A stretch of 64,000 bases of DNA from Patescibacteria group bacterium (GTDB taxonomy: Bacteria > Patescibacteria > ABY1 > UBA10025 > JAHIVO01), in the NCBI GenBank assembly GCA_028718605.1, contig JAQULM010000001.1:96685-160684 (forward strand). Direction: 5' to 3'. The notes under the pieces are model-generated. The model ran no database searches, was not told where the DNA came from, and worked only from the letters and a program-made list of their open reading frames with translations. This document shows positions 1 through 7,716 of this stretch, one piece after another. Both the position numbers and the translations under genes were made by a program. The first letter of the stretch is position 1. Each line of letters begins with the position of its first letter.

Positions 1-382
1 TCAGCGGTACGATCTGTGGGGCGAATATGAAAAACAAAATGCCAAAGACGACCAGCCCAACAAGTAAAATATTGAGGAGTGAATTCGCGAGGTGCCAGAC
101 TTCAGCGTGGTCCCCCGAATTTTCTTTTGCACGCTGGAGGTACTCGACAAAAACGGGAATAAACGCAGCTGAGAGCGCTCCAAGAACTAGGACATTGAAT
201 ACGAGATCGGGTATGCGAAATGCCGCATAGTACGTGTCGAGCTCATCCCCTGCGCCAAATTTGCCTGCAAGCAAACGATCACGAACCAAACCAAGCACTC
301 TGCTCAATACAGATGCGGTCGCTATTATAATCGCACCACCTGTTAAGGTGGTGGTTAATTTTCGCCAAATTTTTAACAACAT
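1..382 (-). CDS. murJ: lipid II flippase MurJ, N-terminal part, cut by window edge
   Basis: The reverse strand is open from an ATG at 382 to base 1, giving 127 residues with no stop, so the gene continues to the left. The protein begins MLLKIWRKLT and contains the MurJ/MviN signature SRVLGLVRDRLLAGKFG followed by DTYYAAFRIPD and LGALSAAFIPVF, which match the first transmembrane helices of the MOP-superfamily flippase. MurJ moves lipid II across the cytoplasmic membrane for peptidoglycan synthesis. A good promoter lies 10 bases upstream of the ATG with no ribosome binding site between, so the mRNA is probably nearly leaderless. Identification is firm; the C-terminal two thirds are not visible. 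Confidence 0.93.
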   Translation of the reverse strand, partial: MLLKIWRKLTTTLTGGAIIIATASVLSRVLGLVRDRLLAGKFGAGDELDTYYAAFRIPDLVFNVLVLGALSAAFIPVFVEYLQRAKENSGDHAEVWHLANSLLNILLVGLVVFGILFFIFAPQIVPL

Positions 383-391
383 CGTGCTCAA

Positions 392-420
392 ATTATACCG
401 ATTTGTACATTATTTCGCAA
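392..420 (-). promoter_or_regulatory. murJ promoter, near-leaderless
   Basis: On the minus strand TTGCGA (415-420) and a perfect TATAAT (392-397) are separated by 17 bases. The start codon of murJ is at 380-382, so transcription would begin only a few bases before the ATG. No Shine-Dalgarno sequence fits in that space. Confidence 0.6.
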
Positions 421-474
421 GTATTTGGTTATTCGATAAAAATGACTACGGTGTCGTAAAACATATTTATATAA

Positions 475-612
475 TAAAAAAGAGCTGCTGGCTACATACT
501 GAAAGCGTTTATAAATACTAAGCAGTGAGGAGAGAGTTTACCACCCAGTATGTTGTACTTTCTGTACGCGTAGACCAGCAGCTCTTTTTTGCCAATGTTG
601 TCTCATTGGCAA
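475..612 (-). ncRNA. structured small RNA of about 137 nt with its own promoter
   Basis: Three nested or adjacent helices are visible on the minus strand. A hairpin forms from 604-612 with 589-597. A 16-bp closing stem pairs 575-590 with 476-491. An inner 8-bp stem pairs 546-553 with 494-501. The 3' arm of the closing stem ends in a run of T, so the closing stem itself could act as terminator. A consensus promoter ends 7 bases before the first hairpin, and murJ has a separate promoter further down, so this is likely an independent transcript. It does not match tmRNA, SRP or RNase P signatures that I know; a divergent 6S-like RNA is possible but not shown. The arms are nearly symmetric, so plus-strand transcription cannot be excluded. 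Confidence 0.55.
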
Positions 613-618
613 CCAACA

Positions 619-646
619 AGTATATGCTTTTTGATTAATTTGTCAA
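619..646 (-). promoter_or_regulatory. sigma70-type promoter of the small RNA
   Basis: The minus strand carries TTGACA (641-646) and TATACT (619-624) with a 16-base spacer. The predicted start near 612 coincides with the first hairpin of the structured RNA. Confidence 0.7.
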
Positions 647-652
647 GGTCAG

Positions 653-755
653 CCCTCGAACGCAGAAAACATTTTTCTGAACTCGAGGGATGGAGGGAAA
701 AGCACGGTCGTACGTTCGTCAGATGACGAGCATTCGACTATTGTACTTTTCCCTC
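653..755 (-). other. two hairpins after the 774-1247 gene
   Basis: A hairpin with 7-bp outer arms CCCTCGA/TCGAGGG and inner pairing spans 653-689. A second pairs GAGGGAAAAG with CTTTTCCCTC (746-755 with 693-702) around a roughly 43-base loop that holds a smaller hairpin. They follow the stop codon of the upstream gene and precede the next promoter, so they may end or protect that mRNA. No T-run follows, so they are not classic intrinsic terminators. Confidence 0.4.
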
Positions 756-773
756 GCATGAGCCTTGGCGTTA

Positions 774-1247
774 TTAGCCCGAGATGCGGATAACCCAGAA
801 CGTTCCTTTCCAAAGCAAGATGGTCGCGCTAATTGCGAGTCCGTAAAAAACAATCGCAAATGGCGGGCAAATCTTCCAGATTCTGGGAACGAAATGAAAT
901 CCCCAGTTGAGGACGAGCGTGCACATGATCAGGTAGAGCCACCCGAACACGGCAAGCAAGAAAGTTCGGAGTACAAAATTATACACGAGGAAATCCAGAA
1001 ATGAATCCGCACCCCGATACCGTGCATACCACTCGCTAAACAACTGTACGTTCTGCACCGGCAGAAACGTATAGTGATAGAGAATGAATACCACGGCGAA
1101 GAAGTAGCCGACAAATGTATCGTTCCGGCTGCCCCACCACCTCAGTCCTGCCTTGTTAAACGACAGGAGGCCGAAAATCAAGCTCAAGACAACGAAGTTA
1201 ATCCCATTAGCTAGATATGGCCAATACCCAGGAATCGTGGTTTCCAT
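774..1247 (-). CDS. hypothetical membrane protein, 157 aa
   Basis: I do not recognise a family. The protein has about four hydrophobic segments (near residues 8-30, 45-65, 85-110 and 127-150) with many aromatic residues. It is preceded by AGGAG eight bases from the ATG, which supports the start. It is the last gene of a minus-strand group that includes the lipoprotein and OmpA-like protein, but a 337-base structured spacer separates it from them. Likely an integral inner-membrane protein of unknown role. Confidence 0.6.
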   Translation of the reverse strand: METTIPGYWPYLANGINFVVLSLIFGLLSFNKAGLRWWGSRNDTFVGYFFAVVFILYHYTFLPVQNVQLFSEWYARYRGADSFLDFLVYNFVLRTFLLAVFGWLYLIMCTLVLNWGFHFVPRIWKICPPFAIVFYGLAISATILLWKGTFWVIRISG

Positions 1248-1584
1248 AATTTATTCTCCTAACGGCTAAATGTTTACCAACCACGCAACTGGGGGCTAGA
1301 AGGCCCGAATAGGCCTCGCAGAAGCGGGCATCAGGCCGTGGCGCGAACAATGATGCTCTCTCAGTGCAGGACCAAAAGATATCATCGTATATGCGCCAGT
1401 CACTAACCCTCCATTTGTGTGGTTGGTAAAACGCCGAAAGCTCATGTGTTCTCAAGGAACAGATGCGGATATGAATGCTGTTCGCACCCACGTCTGTTTC
1501 TTTGAACGGCGGCCTTTAAAAGAAAAGGAAGTAGGAGAGGCAAGTGGATTGAACACTTGCTCCCCTACTGAAGTAGTTGAATAC
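1248..1584 (-). other. structured intergenic region with a long-range stem
   Basis: No convincing gene is visible. A hairpin at 1530-1569 (AGTAGG and further arms around a 7-base loop) follows the lipoprotein gene, and on the minus strand the arm is followed by TCCTTTTCTTTT, terminator-like. Further on, two 20-base arms at 1411-1430 and 1273-1292 are inverted copies with three mismatches and would close a stem over about 118 bases just before the next gene's ribosome binding site. The loop shares the 12-mer GGTCCTGCACTG with the leader of the OmpA-like gene near 3510. Confidence 0.4.
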
Positions 1585-2217
1585 CTAGCGATATGAGATT
1601 GAATCCGTATCGAGGAAGAAGAAGTCCTTCCCGGACAGATAGTCGTGGCATGTCGGCGATGCTAGAGCGGGCAAAGAGTCCACGGGACTTATCTTGCCAT
1701 ACTCAGGCGGTATGAATTCGATGATTACGGCCGCATTTGCCGGAACGTCGATCGGACCGATGCTGTAGAGTTTGACCCTATCCCCATACACGGAAAAGTA
1801 CTGCTTGTGGCCATTGATCCGAATTACCGGTTCAAGGCAATCCGGCTTGGCACCAAGTGTCTTCCGGTCGAACAGAACGATGTAGCGTCCTTCTGGGTTG
1901 TGGAGATATACTGTGTCTGCAAACACTTGCCATGGAAGAATCCAGGGGTTCTCTTCGCGGTATACCAGATTGTTAACCGGTATGTAGGTCGTGTCGTGCT
2001 CAGTGATGACTACCAACGTCGTATCGTAGTGCCACCTGTCGATCAACGTAGTGTCATGCACTTGAATCGAGTCGATAACGTAGATATATATCGGATATGG
2101 TATCGAGTCGATATATGTGTCCGGCGCCGTCGGGAGATTCCGAGGTGGGTTATCGCAGCCGATGCTCAGTACCAATACAATGAGCGTCAGTATCAACATC
2201 ACAATTAAGTTCTTCAT
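1585..2217 (-). CDS. predicted secreted lipoprotein with DTT-rich segment, 210 aa
   Basis: The N-terminus (MKNLIVMLILTLIVLVLSIGC) is a signal peptide ending in a lipobox-like LSIGC, so Cys21 is probably lipidated. Residues 30-95 repeat short beta-prone units with HDTT and similar motifs, a style common in lipoproteins of FCB-group bacteria. The rest is unrecognised and has two cysteines. The ribosome binding site AGGAGGAG lies close before the ATG. It directly follows the OmpA-like gene (gap 11 bases), so the two are probably cotranscribed and act together in the envelope. Function unknown. Confidence 0.65.
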   Translation of the reverse strand: MKNLIVMLILTLIVLVLSIGCDNPPRNLPTAPDTYIDSIPYPIYIYVIDSIQVHDTTLIDRWHYDTTLVVITEHDTTYIPVNNLVYREENPWILPWQVFADTVYLHNPEGRYIVLFDRKTLGAKPDCLEPVIRINGHKQYFSVYGDRVKLYSIGPIDVPANAAVIIEFIPPEYGKISPVDSLPALASPTCHDYLSGKDFFFLDTDSISYR

Positions 2218-2228
2218 TGCTACTCCTC

Positions 2229-3230
2229 CTAAAACACTTGTACATTGAGCGCGAATCGTACGCTCCAGTTCGAGACCAGCTCACGCCGGTCCCATATCAT
2301 GTTCTTGCCATAGCCGACAAGAACTGATCCCTCAAGCCACGGCCGCGTTGTCAACGTAGGCCCGAATTCGATGCACCGGCGTCTGACGAGCATCTGGCTG
2401 TAATCGTCATTCATGTTGAATTGGCTCAGTGCCACCGTAACGCCAAAGTTCTTCAGCGTATCATTGGGCTCAGGGTCGAGCATGAGCAACCAGATGGTTG
2501 CGCCAACTGACTGAAAGTCAACATGGCCATTTATATACTGGCCTCGTTCGTCCTTAAAGTCCTGGTTGGTCAGAATCCCAGCTCCGTACGTCGCAAACAT
2601 CGATAGGTCCTTATCGAACCTTATGTTGCAGCCGACTGACGGAGTCAGGTTGGCAACGTCACGGTTGATGATGACATTGAGGCCGAGGCGGATCGAACGC
2701 GCAAGCTTTGTTAGGGCTGACACACGATCCGTCGTATCGGTCACGTATACGTATGTGGAGCAGATCTCAATCTGGGGTGGAATCGCCGCAAGGCTATCCT
2801 TGAGCTTTTGCAGGTCTGCCATAGTGGCATTCCTGCTCACCACTGTCGCAATCGCGATACGTGACGAGTCGCCGCGTGTCCTGACTTCTCCGGTTTCCTC
2901 ATGGATTCGTGTTGAATCAACACCGAACCCGTGAATTAGACGGTTTCTGACGCTATGTCCGCGGGATAATGCTGTGCCCGCATTCTTCGCATCATGCTGG
3001 GCATCATACCGAATCGCGTCGGCCTGGCCGTACACGACGACCATAACATCGGGATCCGCTTTGAGCGTGTCAGCGATCCGTTGCAGACTACGGTCGAACT
3101 GGACCCAGAATGACTCATTGACCGACATTCCTTTTGCGATCGGGAAGTCGGTAATGATGACAGTCTGTGATTGGACTGCCGTTGCACACGCAAGGCACAC
3201 AATCACGGTTAACAAAGACTTCAGGTTCAT
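2229..3230 (-). CDS. OmpA-like secreted protein with probable outer-membrane barrel, 333 aa
   Basis: A cleavable signal peptide covers residues 1-21 (ends AVQSQ). Residues 45-130 resemble a degenerate OmpA/MotB peptidoglycan-binding domain: LQRIADTLKADP, VVYGQAD, ALSRGHSVRNRLI and GVDSTRI follow the family order. The C-terminal half (about 175-333) alternates polar and hydrophobic residues and ends NVQVF, with the terminal Phe typical of outer-membrane beta-barrels. The order of domains is reversed compared with classical OmpA. AAGGAG stands 7 bases before the ATG. A consensus promoter lies about 550 bases upstream with a structured leader. An outer-membrane protein is unexpected in a CPR-type genome. 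Confidence 0.6.
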   Translation of the reverse strand: MNLKSLLTVIVCLACATAVQSQTVIITDFPIAKGMSVNESFWVQFDRSLQRIADTLKADPDVMVVVYGQADAIRYDAQHDAKNAGTALSRGHSVRNRLIHGFGVDSTRIHEETGEVRTRGDSSRIAIATVVSRNATMADLQKLKDSLAAIPPQIEICSTYVYVTDTTDRVSALTKLARSIRLGLNVIINRDVANLTPSVGCNIRFDKDLSMFATYGAGILTNQDFKDERGQYINGHVDFQSVGATIWLLMLDPEPNDTLKNFGVTVALSQFNMNDDYSQMLVRRRCIEFGPTLTTRPWLEGSVLVGYGKNMIWDRRELVSNWSVRFALNVQVF

Positions 3231-3776
3231 TCAATTACTCCTTTCACCTGAAAAACAGTTATACAGTGTATTTGACAACTTCAATTGGTTACTAGGTATT
3301 CAGCTTTCAAAGAGCGTCCCCCATTTCAGCAGACATACGCACATGGCTTATATCCGCTGGGATGGGGAGGGGTATGACAGAACACGTTGCATGTTCTATG
3401 CGCCATACCCCCTGTGACGGAATTATGGAAGGGGCAATATTGGAGGCGAATGTGCGACATTGTCCGCAATGCGAACCATCGCACGTGGCGCCGATAGCGG
3501 AAGTGAAATCGCAGTGCAGGACCGCGCTTTACTCCCAGGCCGGGCCTCGAGCCGCTCGAGTTCAACGAGCTGGCCGCTCTCTCCTCCAAAATTTCCCCTT
3601 TCACCTTCTTATTAAAGCGTATTATTAAAAAAAGTGACAAATTTTGTACGTCCTACAAGGAGAGCATACAGAACTTGCCACTTTTACATAAACATTCACC
3701 CAGAGTATATAGAATAACTCCAGGGTCTCTCTCCTCGTCTATTCGCTTTTCAAAGGTACTTCCAGCGTGACTCAAC
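3231..3776 (-). other. long structured mRNA leader of the OmpA-like gene
   Basis: There is no gene in this 546-base stretch; the open frames present lack family resemblance. From the promoter side the minus-strand leader contains CGAGGAGAGAG (3727-3737) and, 61 bases later, its partial complement GCTCTCCTTG (3656-3665). A strong hairpin spans 3369-3411 (GGGGTATG with CATACCCC, plus an inner AGAACA/TGTTCT stem). The same GAGGAGAG/GCTCTCC pair occurs in the leader at 4987-5233. These features suggest a regulatory leader shared by the two transcription units. Confidence 0.5.
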
Positions 3777-3805
3777 AGTATATCCGATAGTGTTTCCCCT
3801 GTCAA
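3777..3805 (-). promoter_or_regulatory. sigma70-type promoter for the OmpA-like/lipoprotein unit
   Basis: Perfect TTGACA (3800-3805) and TATACT (3777-3782) on the minus strand, spacer 17 bases. The bases around the -35 box resemble those of the promoter at 5234-5262 (both have a TGGATA/TATCCA-type segment upstream). Confidence 0.72.
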
Positions 3806-3861
3806 GGGCAAACATGTGGATAACGGACTTCCAAATATTAACTAACTTTAGCATTATTATA

Positions 3862-3947
3862 AGCCCTTTCTCCATAAAACATCAGTTGCCATGAATATTT
3901 TCAAGAGAAAGGGCTGGTGGGTGTCGTGTGCTCGGCGACACCCACCA
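3862..3947 (-). terminator. tandem hairpins ending the small-protein unit
   Basis: Immediately after the 3956-4333 gene a 12-bp hairpin (3915-3926 with 3936-3947, TGGTGGGTGTCG arms) is followed by a second one with arms AGCCCTTTCTC/GAGAAAGGGCT (3905-3915 with 3862-3872). The second is followed by TATAATAATG rather than a T-run. Likely transcript end or processing point before the next promoter. Confidence 0.45.
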
Positions 3948-3955
3948 ATGCCTGA

Positions 3956-4333
3956 CTATCCCTGCCGTGACTCAGACTGGTACTGAATCGCGTCGAAAGG
4001 AATCCGTAGAACGTACACCCGTTCGAGTTTGCGCTCGAACAAGGAAAATTTCACACGCACGACTTCATCAATGCGCGCACGTGCAACTGTGACCGGGTAA
4101 TATTCGATGTTCACGATATCATCCTGCGTGAACGTTGTATCGTTTCGCTTGAATGAAAATGCGACATGTTCGACATACCCATTCACGATTGAATCGTGCT
4201 GGACATCGACCATGTAAACCCGGTCAATGGTCACGTCATAGGTGGCCACTGTCATTTCGGACTTCATCGGAAGTGCGATACTTACGACAACAACCCCCAC
4301 TAACGTCAGCACCACAGTCCATGCGTACTTCAT
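3956..4333 (-). CDS. hypothetical small anchored or secreted protein, 125 aa
   Basis: The start at 4333 is chosen because AGGAG lies six bases before this ATG; the frame is open further upstream but without a ribosome binding site. Residues 5-22 (WTVVLTLVGVVVVSIALP) form a signal peptide or membrane anchor, and the remainder is a beta-rich extracytoplasmic domain with no cysteine. No family is recognised. It is the third gene of a small unit (4986 to 3956) driven by the promoter at 5234-5262. Confidence 0.6.
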   Translation of the reverse strand: MKYAWTVVLTLVGVVVVSIALPMKSEMTVATYDVTIDRVYMVDVQHDSIVNGYVEHVAFSFKRNDTTFTQDDIVNIEYYPVTVARARIDEVVRVKFSLFERKLERVYVLRIPFDAIQYQSESRQG

Positions 4334-4449
4334 TGTACACTCCTTGCTGCATCCATACAGCTGTTTATGTTTATGCCTATCAAAGATCGAATTATTAGTC
4401 CTCCTTCCCAACAAACGATGTTCTATCAATCGTTTGCTCAGAAAGTAGG

Positions 4450-4484
4450 GGCGGGTTCTCGGAGAAAGGAAACGAGAACCCGCC
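4450..4484 (-). terminator. strong GC-rich hairpin between small genes
   Basis: Perfect 12-bp arms GGCGGGTTCTCG and CGAGAACCCGCC flank an 11-base loop. It lies 20 bases after the stop of the 4505-4723 gene and before the ribosome binding site of the next gene. No T-run follows on the minus strand, so it may be a processing or stability element that sets relative expression. Confidence 0.5.
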
Positions 4485-4504
4485 GACGCAAGCTTCCATC
4501 AGCG

Positions 4505-4723
4505 TTACTGCACATCCACGAAGTCGAACTGAACCGGCTTCGCGAACATGCAGGGCGTTATCGGAGCTTGCCATGAATTGTGTGACAGCATATAGGCAGC
4601 TTTGAACTGGCGTTGTGCCAATATCGTACTGCCTTGCTTGGCCGCGAGAAATGTAACAGTCGGCAGCCCAATACTTATAACCGTCACCACAATGAGCCAG
4701 AACTTTCCTGCTGAATCAGACAT
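4505..4723 (-). CDS. hypothetical small membrane protein, 72 aa
   Basis: A single hydrophobic segment at residues 8-27 (FWLIVVTVISIGLPTVTFLA) is followed by a short polar tail. GGGGAGG is placed six bases before the ATG. The 3' end GATGTGCA(G)TAACG is nearly the same as that of the neighbouring 4762-4986 gene, so both proteins end DVQ, which hints at a shared origin or a shared 3' element. No family recognised. Confidence 0.55.
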   Translation of the reverse strand: MSDSAGKFWLIVVTVISIGLPTVTFLAAKQGSTILAQRQFKAAYMLSHNSWQAPITPCMFAKPVQFDFVDVQ

Positions 4724-4761
4724 TACGCCTCCCCTTTAATGTTGGCATATGGTACGTCTCG

Positions 4762-4986
4762 TTATTGCACATCCGTGATCGGGACCTGGTTTAGTTCAGC
4801 AATCATACAATTGCTACTAACGTCCCACGAGTGATGGACGACTTTACCGTCAATGATGATGACGCTTCTGTCATACATTTCCGGATGTACGTTTGCAAAA
4901 AATGCTTCCAGCGCATTACTCCCCCCAAGATATACCCCGGTGAAAATGACGAATGACATTGCCAACATAAACAAGAATCTGGTCAT
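4762..4986 (-). CDS. hypothetical small secreted or anchored protein, 74 aa
   Basis: The start at 4986 (MTRFLFMLAM) is preferred to an in-frame start further upstream because GGGGGAAA precedes it and it places the hydrophobic segment at the N-terminus (residues 3-22) as a signal or anchor. The rest is about 50 residues with one cysteine. First gene of the unit that begins at the promoter 5234-5262. No family recognised. Confidence 0.5.
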   Translation of the reverse strand: MTRFLFMLAMSFVIFTGVYLGGSNALEAFFANVHPEMYDRSVIIIDGKVVHHSWDVSSNCMIAELNQVPITDVQ

Positions 4987-5233
4987 ACTTTCCCCCACTT
5001 CTTTATAAAAGATTGCACTTTTTGTTTGCCTTTTTTCTGGAGCATAAAACATATATACTAGTTATATGCTCAAGAAAACGCGCGGACTAACTAAGTATTT
5101 ACTGCCACCAAAAAACGAGCAGTCCGTGCAAGGAGAGCCCGTTTCTTGGGATTATATATAGTTAAAAAAATACCCTTCTTTTTTGCTCTCTCCTCGTTGA
5201 AAATACAGTTGTGAAATAACGATGTAACCACAC
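4987..5233 (-). other. structured mRNA leader of the small-protein unit
   Basis: On the minus strand the leader has CGAGGAGAGAG (5186-5196), then GCTCTCCTTG (5129-5138) able to pair with it. There are further complementary segments CGTTTTCTTGAG with the CCCAAGAAACG side (about 5068-5080 and 5139-5152) and GCACGGACT with AGTCCGCGC. It parallels the leader at 3231-3776 in motif content and promoter distance. Confidence 0.5.
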
Positions 5234-5262
5234 ACTATATACCATAATGTTTCCAGTGTCAA
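5234..5262 (-). promoter_or_regulatory. sigma70-type promoter for the small-protein unit
   Basis: TTGACA (5257-5262) and TATAGT (5234-5239) on the minus strand with a 17-base spacer. It lies just after the terminator of the polysaccharide operon, so it starts a new transcript leading to the genes at 4986, 4723 and 4333. Confidence 0.72.
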
Positions 5263-5293
5263 GGGGTGGTATCCACAGATCGATAATCAGCCC

Positions 5294-5318
5294 AAAAAAA
5301 CGCCCTTTTCTGGGCGTT
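5294..5318 (-). terminator. intrinsic terminator of the polysaccharide operon
   Basis: The minus strand reads AACGCCC-AGAAAA-GGGCGTT followed by a T-run, 20 bases after the stop codon of the DUF4012 gene. This is a textbook rho-independent terminator. Confidence 0.88.
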
Positions 5319-5337
5319 CGCAATGAAATGCCTATGA

Positions 5338-7701
5338 TTATTTTTTCAGCATACAGCCGTAGAATGCGTCAGTTCCAAGGTCCGCACTTAACGAAATGGT
5401 GCGTTCATTTTTAGTCTCCGCATGATCCGGCTTCCAGACAAATTCGAGATCGGTATCAACCGTTACCAGGCTCGTCAGCGCTGCCGGATTCGCGCCTGGC
5501 TGTTTCTGGACGTAGAGGCTGTAGTAATCTGTCGGATCGAACATGCCCCCAATGTCAAGTTTAAACGGCAGCTGGTACTCGAATGTAATCCGCTGCACTT
5601 CTCCCGGATCAAGGCTGACCCAATTGCCAAATACCGTTTTACCTGTTTCCTCCGTAATACGTGTGCCTGTTTTTTCATCAATAATTGAAGATAACTCCTC
5701 GGCAGCTAAATCTTCATCTGAAACAGCGTCAGTATCTGGCAACAGGTACCGAAATGGCAATACCTCGTCAAAGCCAGAAGAGTTGAGGAGCGTACTCCCC
5801 TGCGGTACATACAAACGGAGGTACGAAACATTTGCAACTTTTTCCCACTGGTCAAGTCCGTTTCCTCGATGGGCGCGTGTTACTGTGACGGTGTCAGTTA
5901 CCGATCCATCTGCATGAATTTTTGCTTCATGTTTAATAAACTGGTCAATCACGTGGTCAGTCTTCCCCCCGCCAATATTCGTACTGACAAGGGCTATGTA
6001 ATCACGCTCATTGGTGCGGATACCACCATCCGCGCCAACCTGCACTACATCTTCCTGGAGCTTGTCATCAAATAAATGTATTAGCAAATCACGCGATAAA
6101 ATTGCATGCTGAAGCGTACCGACGATACTAAGCATTTCATCCTGGCTTGCGTTGAACAGCCGGTCAAGCAATTTCGGCATAAGGTCGCTGATAAACCGCT
6201 TCGGCTGATTCTCCACGCGGTCATATGCTATTTCTGCCCAATATTGCGCTTGATAGACGACATTTGATTCATCGACGGTGACACCATACGCTTCCTGCAT
6301 ATCAATAGGCCCAACAGCAGACAGCAAACTCTCTAGTATCGCTGGCGTCAATGTAATAACACCGTCGACCGATGCTCCAGCCGTCCGTTCAAAAAACCAG
6401 CCAATTTTCTGCGCTGATGTCGGAAAATCAAAAAACCAGTTCGCATCTTGAAGATTCCAATGTGCGTTGACAAGCCACAGTGGCCTTGGCGCGATAATTT
6501 TTTCCTTCAATTGTCCGGCAACATCATACACTCCTCCGCCGGGCACTTCAAGATTCTCAATAGTGCCCTTATATATATCGACAAGCGCAATTGACCCTAT
6601 AAAACCTCCCGTCGGGCGAAGTTCTCTGTTATTCTGAAATGCGAGTAAGAAACGCCTCGATGCATCATCTCCGAGAATGGTAAGCATAACATCAGCAACG
6701 GAAACCATATCATGGAATCCCGCTTGAAGCGTTGGAATAGTCTTTTGAATTGCTGCGACCTGATCCTGATATTCTCCAGGGATATCCTGCAGGCGAACCG
6801 CATCCATCGCTTCAACCGCGGCATCAACGTTCGCAATCACTCCGGGGAGCTCATTCTGTACTAACTTGATAAATCTGACAAGGGATGACCCCCCATCAAC
6901 GTTTGTGGAATCATCAGGTGCATTGAGCCATGAAATAACTGTACTCAAGGTAGCACCGGCTTGGCTCAGTTGCTGGCCGGCAATGAGCAGCTGGTGCGCA
7001 CTCTGTGCTTTATTCGGCACGAGCGAAGTTATATCAAGCAACAATCCTCCCGTCCGCTCAAGTTCTTCGCGTGCGGTTGAAAAACTTGCAGACGCCTTGT
7101 TGAACTCTTGGCCGGCAAGGTTAAATGACGACGATGAAGCAAACCCACCCGCACTCTGTAAATAATCGTATGCATCCGACGTACTGCCGAGTACCTTACC
7201 TTTCGCATCGGAAGCCCGTTCAAAAATTCCAATCGTAATAAAAGGTATCGATAGTGCCGCACAGATGCCGGCAAATACCATGAGACGCTTGCGCCAGCCA
7301 AGCGGTAGCCGCGAATGCAGCCAATCAATGCGTTCCTGCGGAATTTCTTCGGTTTCAGGAATCATCTGCTCAGGCTTACGGATCGGGGTAGGCGCAACCC
7401 GCAGCTGAACCTGTCGGCGATTTGGGGTTACGATTACCGTTTCCTGGGAACGGTGCTTCTCCGGCCGATGCCTGATTATTCGGACTATCCAGGATGTTAT
7501 CGACCGCCGAAGTGTGAGAAAAAAAGCACGCAAACGGCTTGTCCGAGAAACTGTGGCCGTCTTTTCTGCATTCGTGTTATCGTACCGCACCTTTCGCAAA
7601 TCAATTAAATTTGCATGCGGAACATGGTACCGTGCGATCTGCGATCGATGGGCGCCATTCTGGCGAACTGCAGAATTTATGCTATTGTTTCGTGTTGCCA
7701 T
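5338..7701 (-). CDS. DUF4012 family large membrane-anchored surface protein, 787 aa
   Basis: The basic N-terminal tail (about 135 residues, Arg-rich) is cytoplasmic. A single membrane helix at about 137-158 (MVFAGICAALSIPFITIGIF) is followed by a large extracytoplasmic part. Residues 340-470 carry the DUF4012 signature: FQNNRELRPTGGFIGS, VPGGGVYDV, NWFFDFPTSAQKI and VDGVITLTPAILESLL. The family is frequent in Patescibacteria and Gram-positives and often sits in polysaccharide loci; its function is unknown. It is last in the operon and its start (ATG 7701, or TTG 7713) is close to or overlaps the preceding glycosyltransferase stop. A role in surface polysaccharide attachment is inference from context. 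Confidence 0.85.
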   Translation of the reverse strand: MATRNNSINSAVRQNGAHRSQIARYHVPHANLIDLRKVRYDNTNAEKTATVSRTSRLRAFFLTLRRSITSWIVRIIRHRPEKHRSQETVIVTPNRRQVQLRVAPTPIRKPEQMIPETEEIPQERIDWLHSRLPLGWRKRLMVFAGICAALSIPFITIGIFERASDAKGKVLGSTSDAYDYLQSAGGFASSSSFNLAGQEFNKASASFSTAREELERTGGLLLDITSLVPNKAQSAHQLLIAGQQLSQAGATLSTVISWLNAPDDSTNVDGGSSLVRFIKLVQNELPGVIANVDAAVEAMDAVRLQDIPGEYQDQVAAIQKTIPTLQAGFHDMVSVADVMLTILGDDASRRFLLAFQNNRELRPTGGFIGSIALVDIYKGTIENLEVPGGGVYDVAGQLKEKIIAPRPLWLVNAHWNLQDANWFFDFPTSAQKIGWFFERTAGASVDGVITLTPAILESLLSAVGPIDMQEAYGVTVDESNVVYQAQYWAEIAYDRVENQPKRFISDLMPKLLDRLFNASQDEMLSIVGTLQHAILSRDLLIHLFDDKLQEDVVQVGADGGIRTNERDYIALVSTNIGGGKTDHVIDQFIKHEAKIHADGSVTDTVTVTRAHRGNGLDQWEKVANVSYLRLYVPQGSTLLNSSGFDEVLPFRYLLPDTDAVSDEDLAAEELSSIIDEKTGTRITEETGKTVFGNWVSLDPGEVQRITFEYQLPFKLDIGGMFDPTDYYSLYVQKQPGANPAALTSLVTVDTDLEFVWKPDHAETKNERTISLSADLGTDAFYGCMLKK

Positions 7702-7716
7702 AACAAATATCAATAC

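Noticed and set aside
475..612. tmRNA or SRP RNA identity for the small RNA
   Set aside because: No tag-peptide frame, no tRNA-like ends and no SRP GGAA tetraloop core were found.
1207..1491. Open frame of 94 aa on the minus strand
   Set aside because: It lies in the structured spacer, overlaps the start of the real gene and lacks any recognisable protein pattern.
3326..3640. Open frames on both strands in the OmpA-like gene's leader
   Set aside because: Composition follows the hairpins and there is no ribosome binding site or family resemblance.
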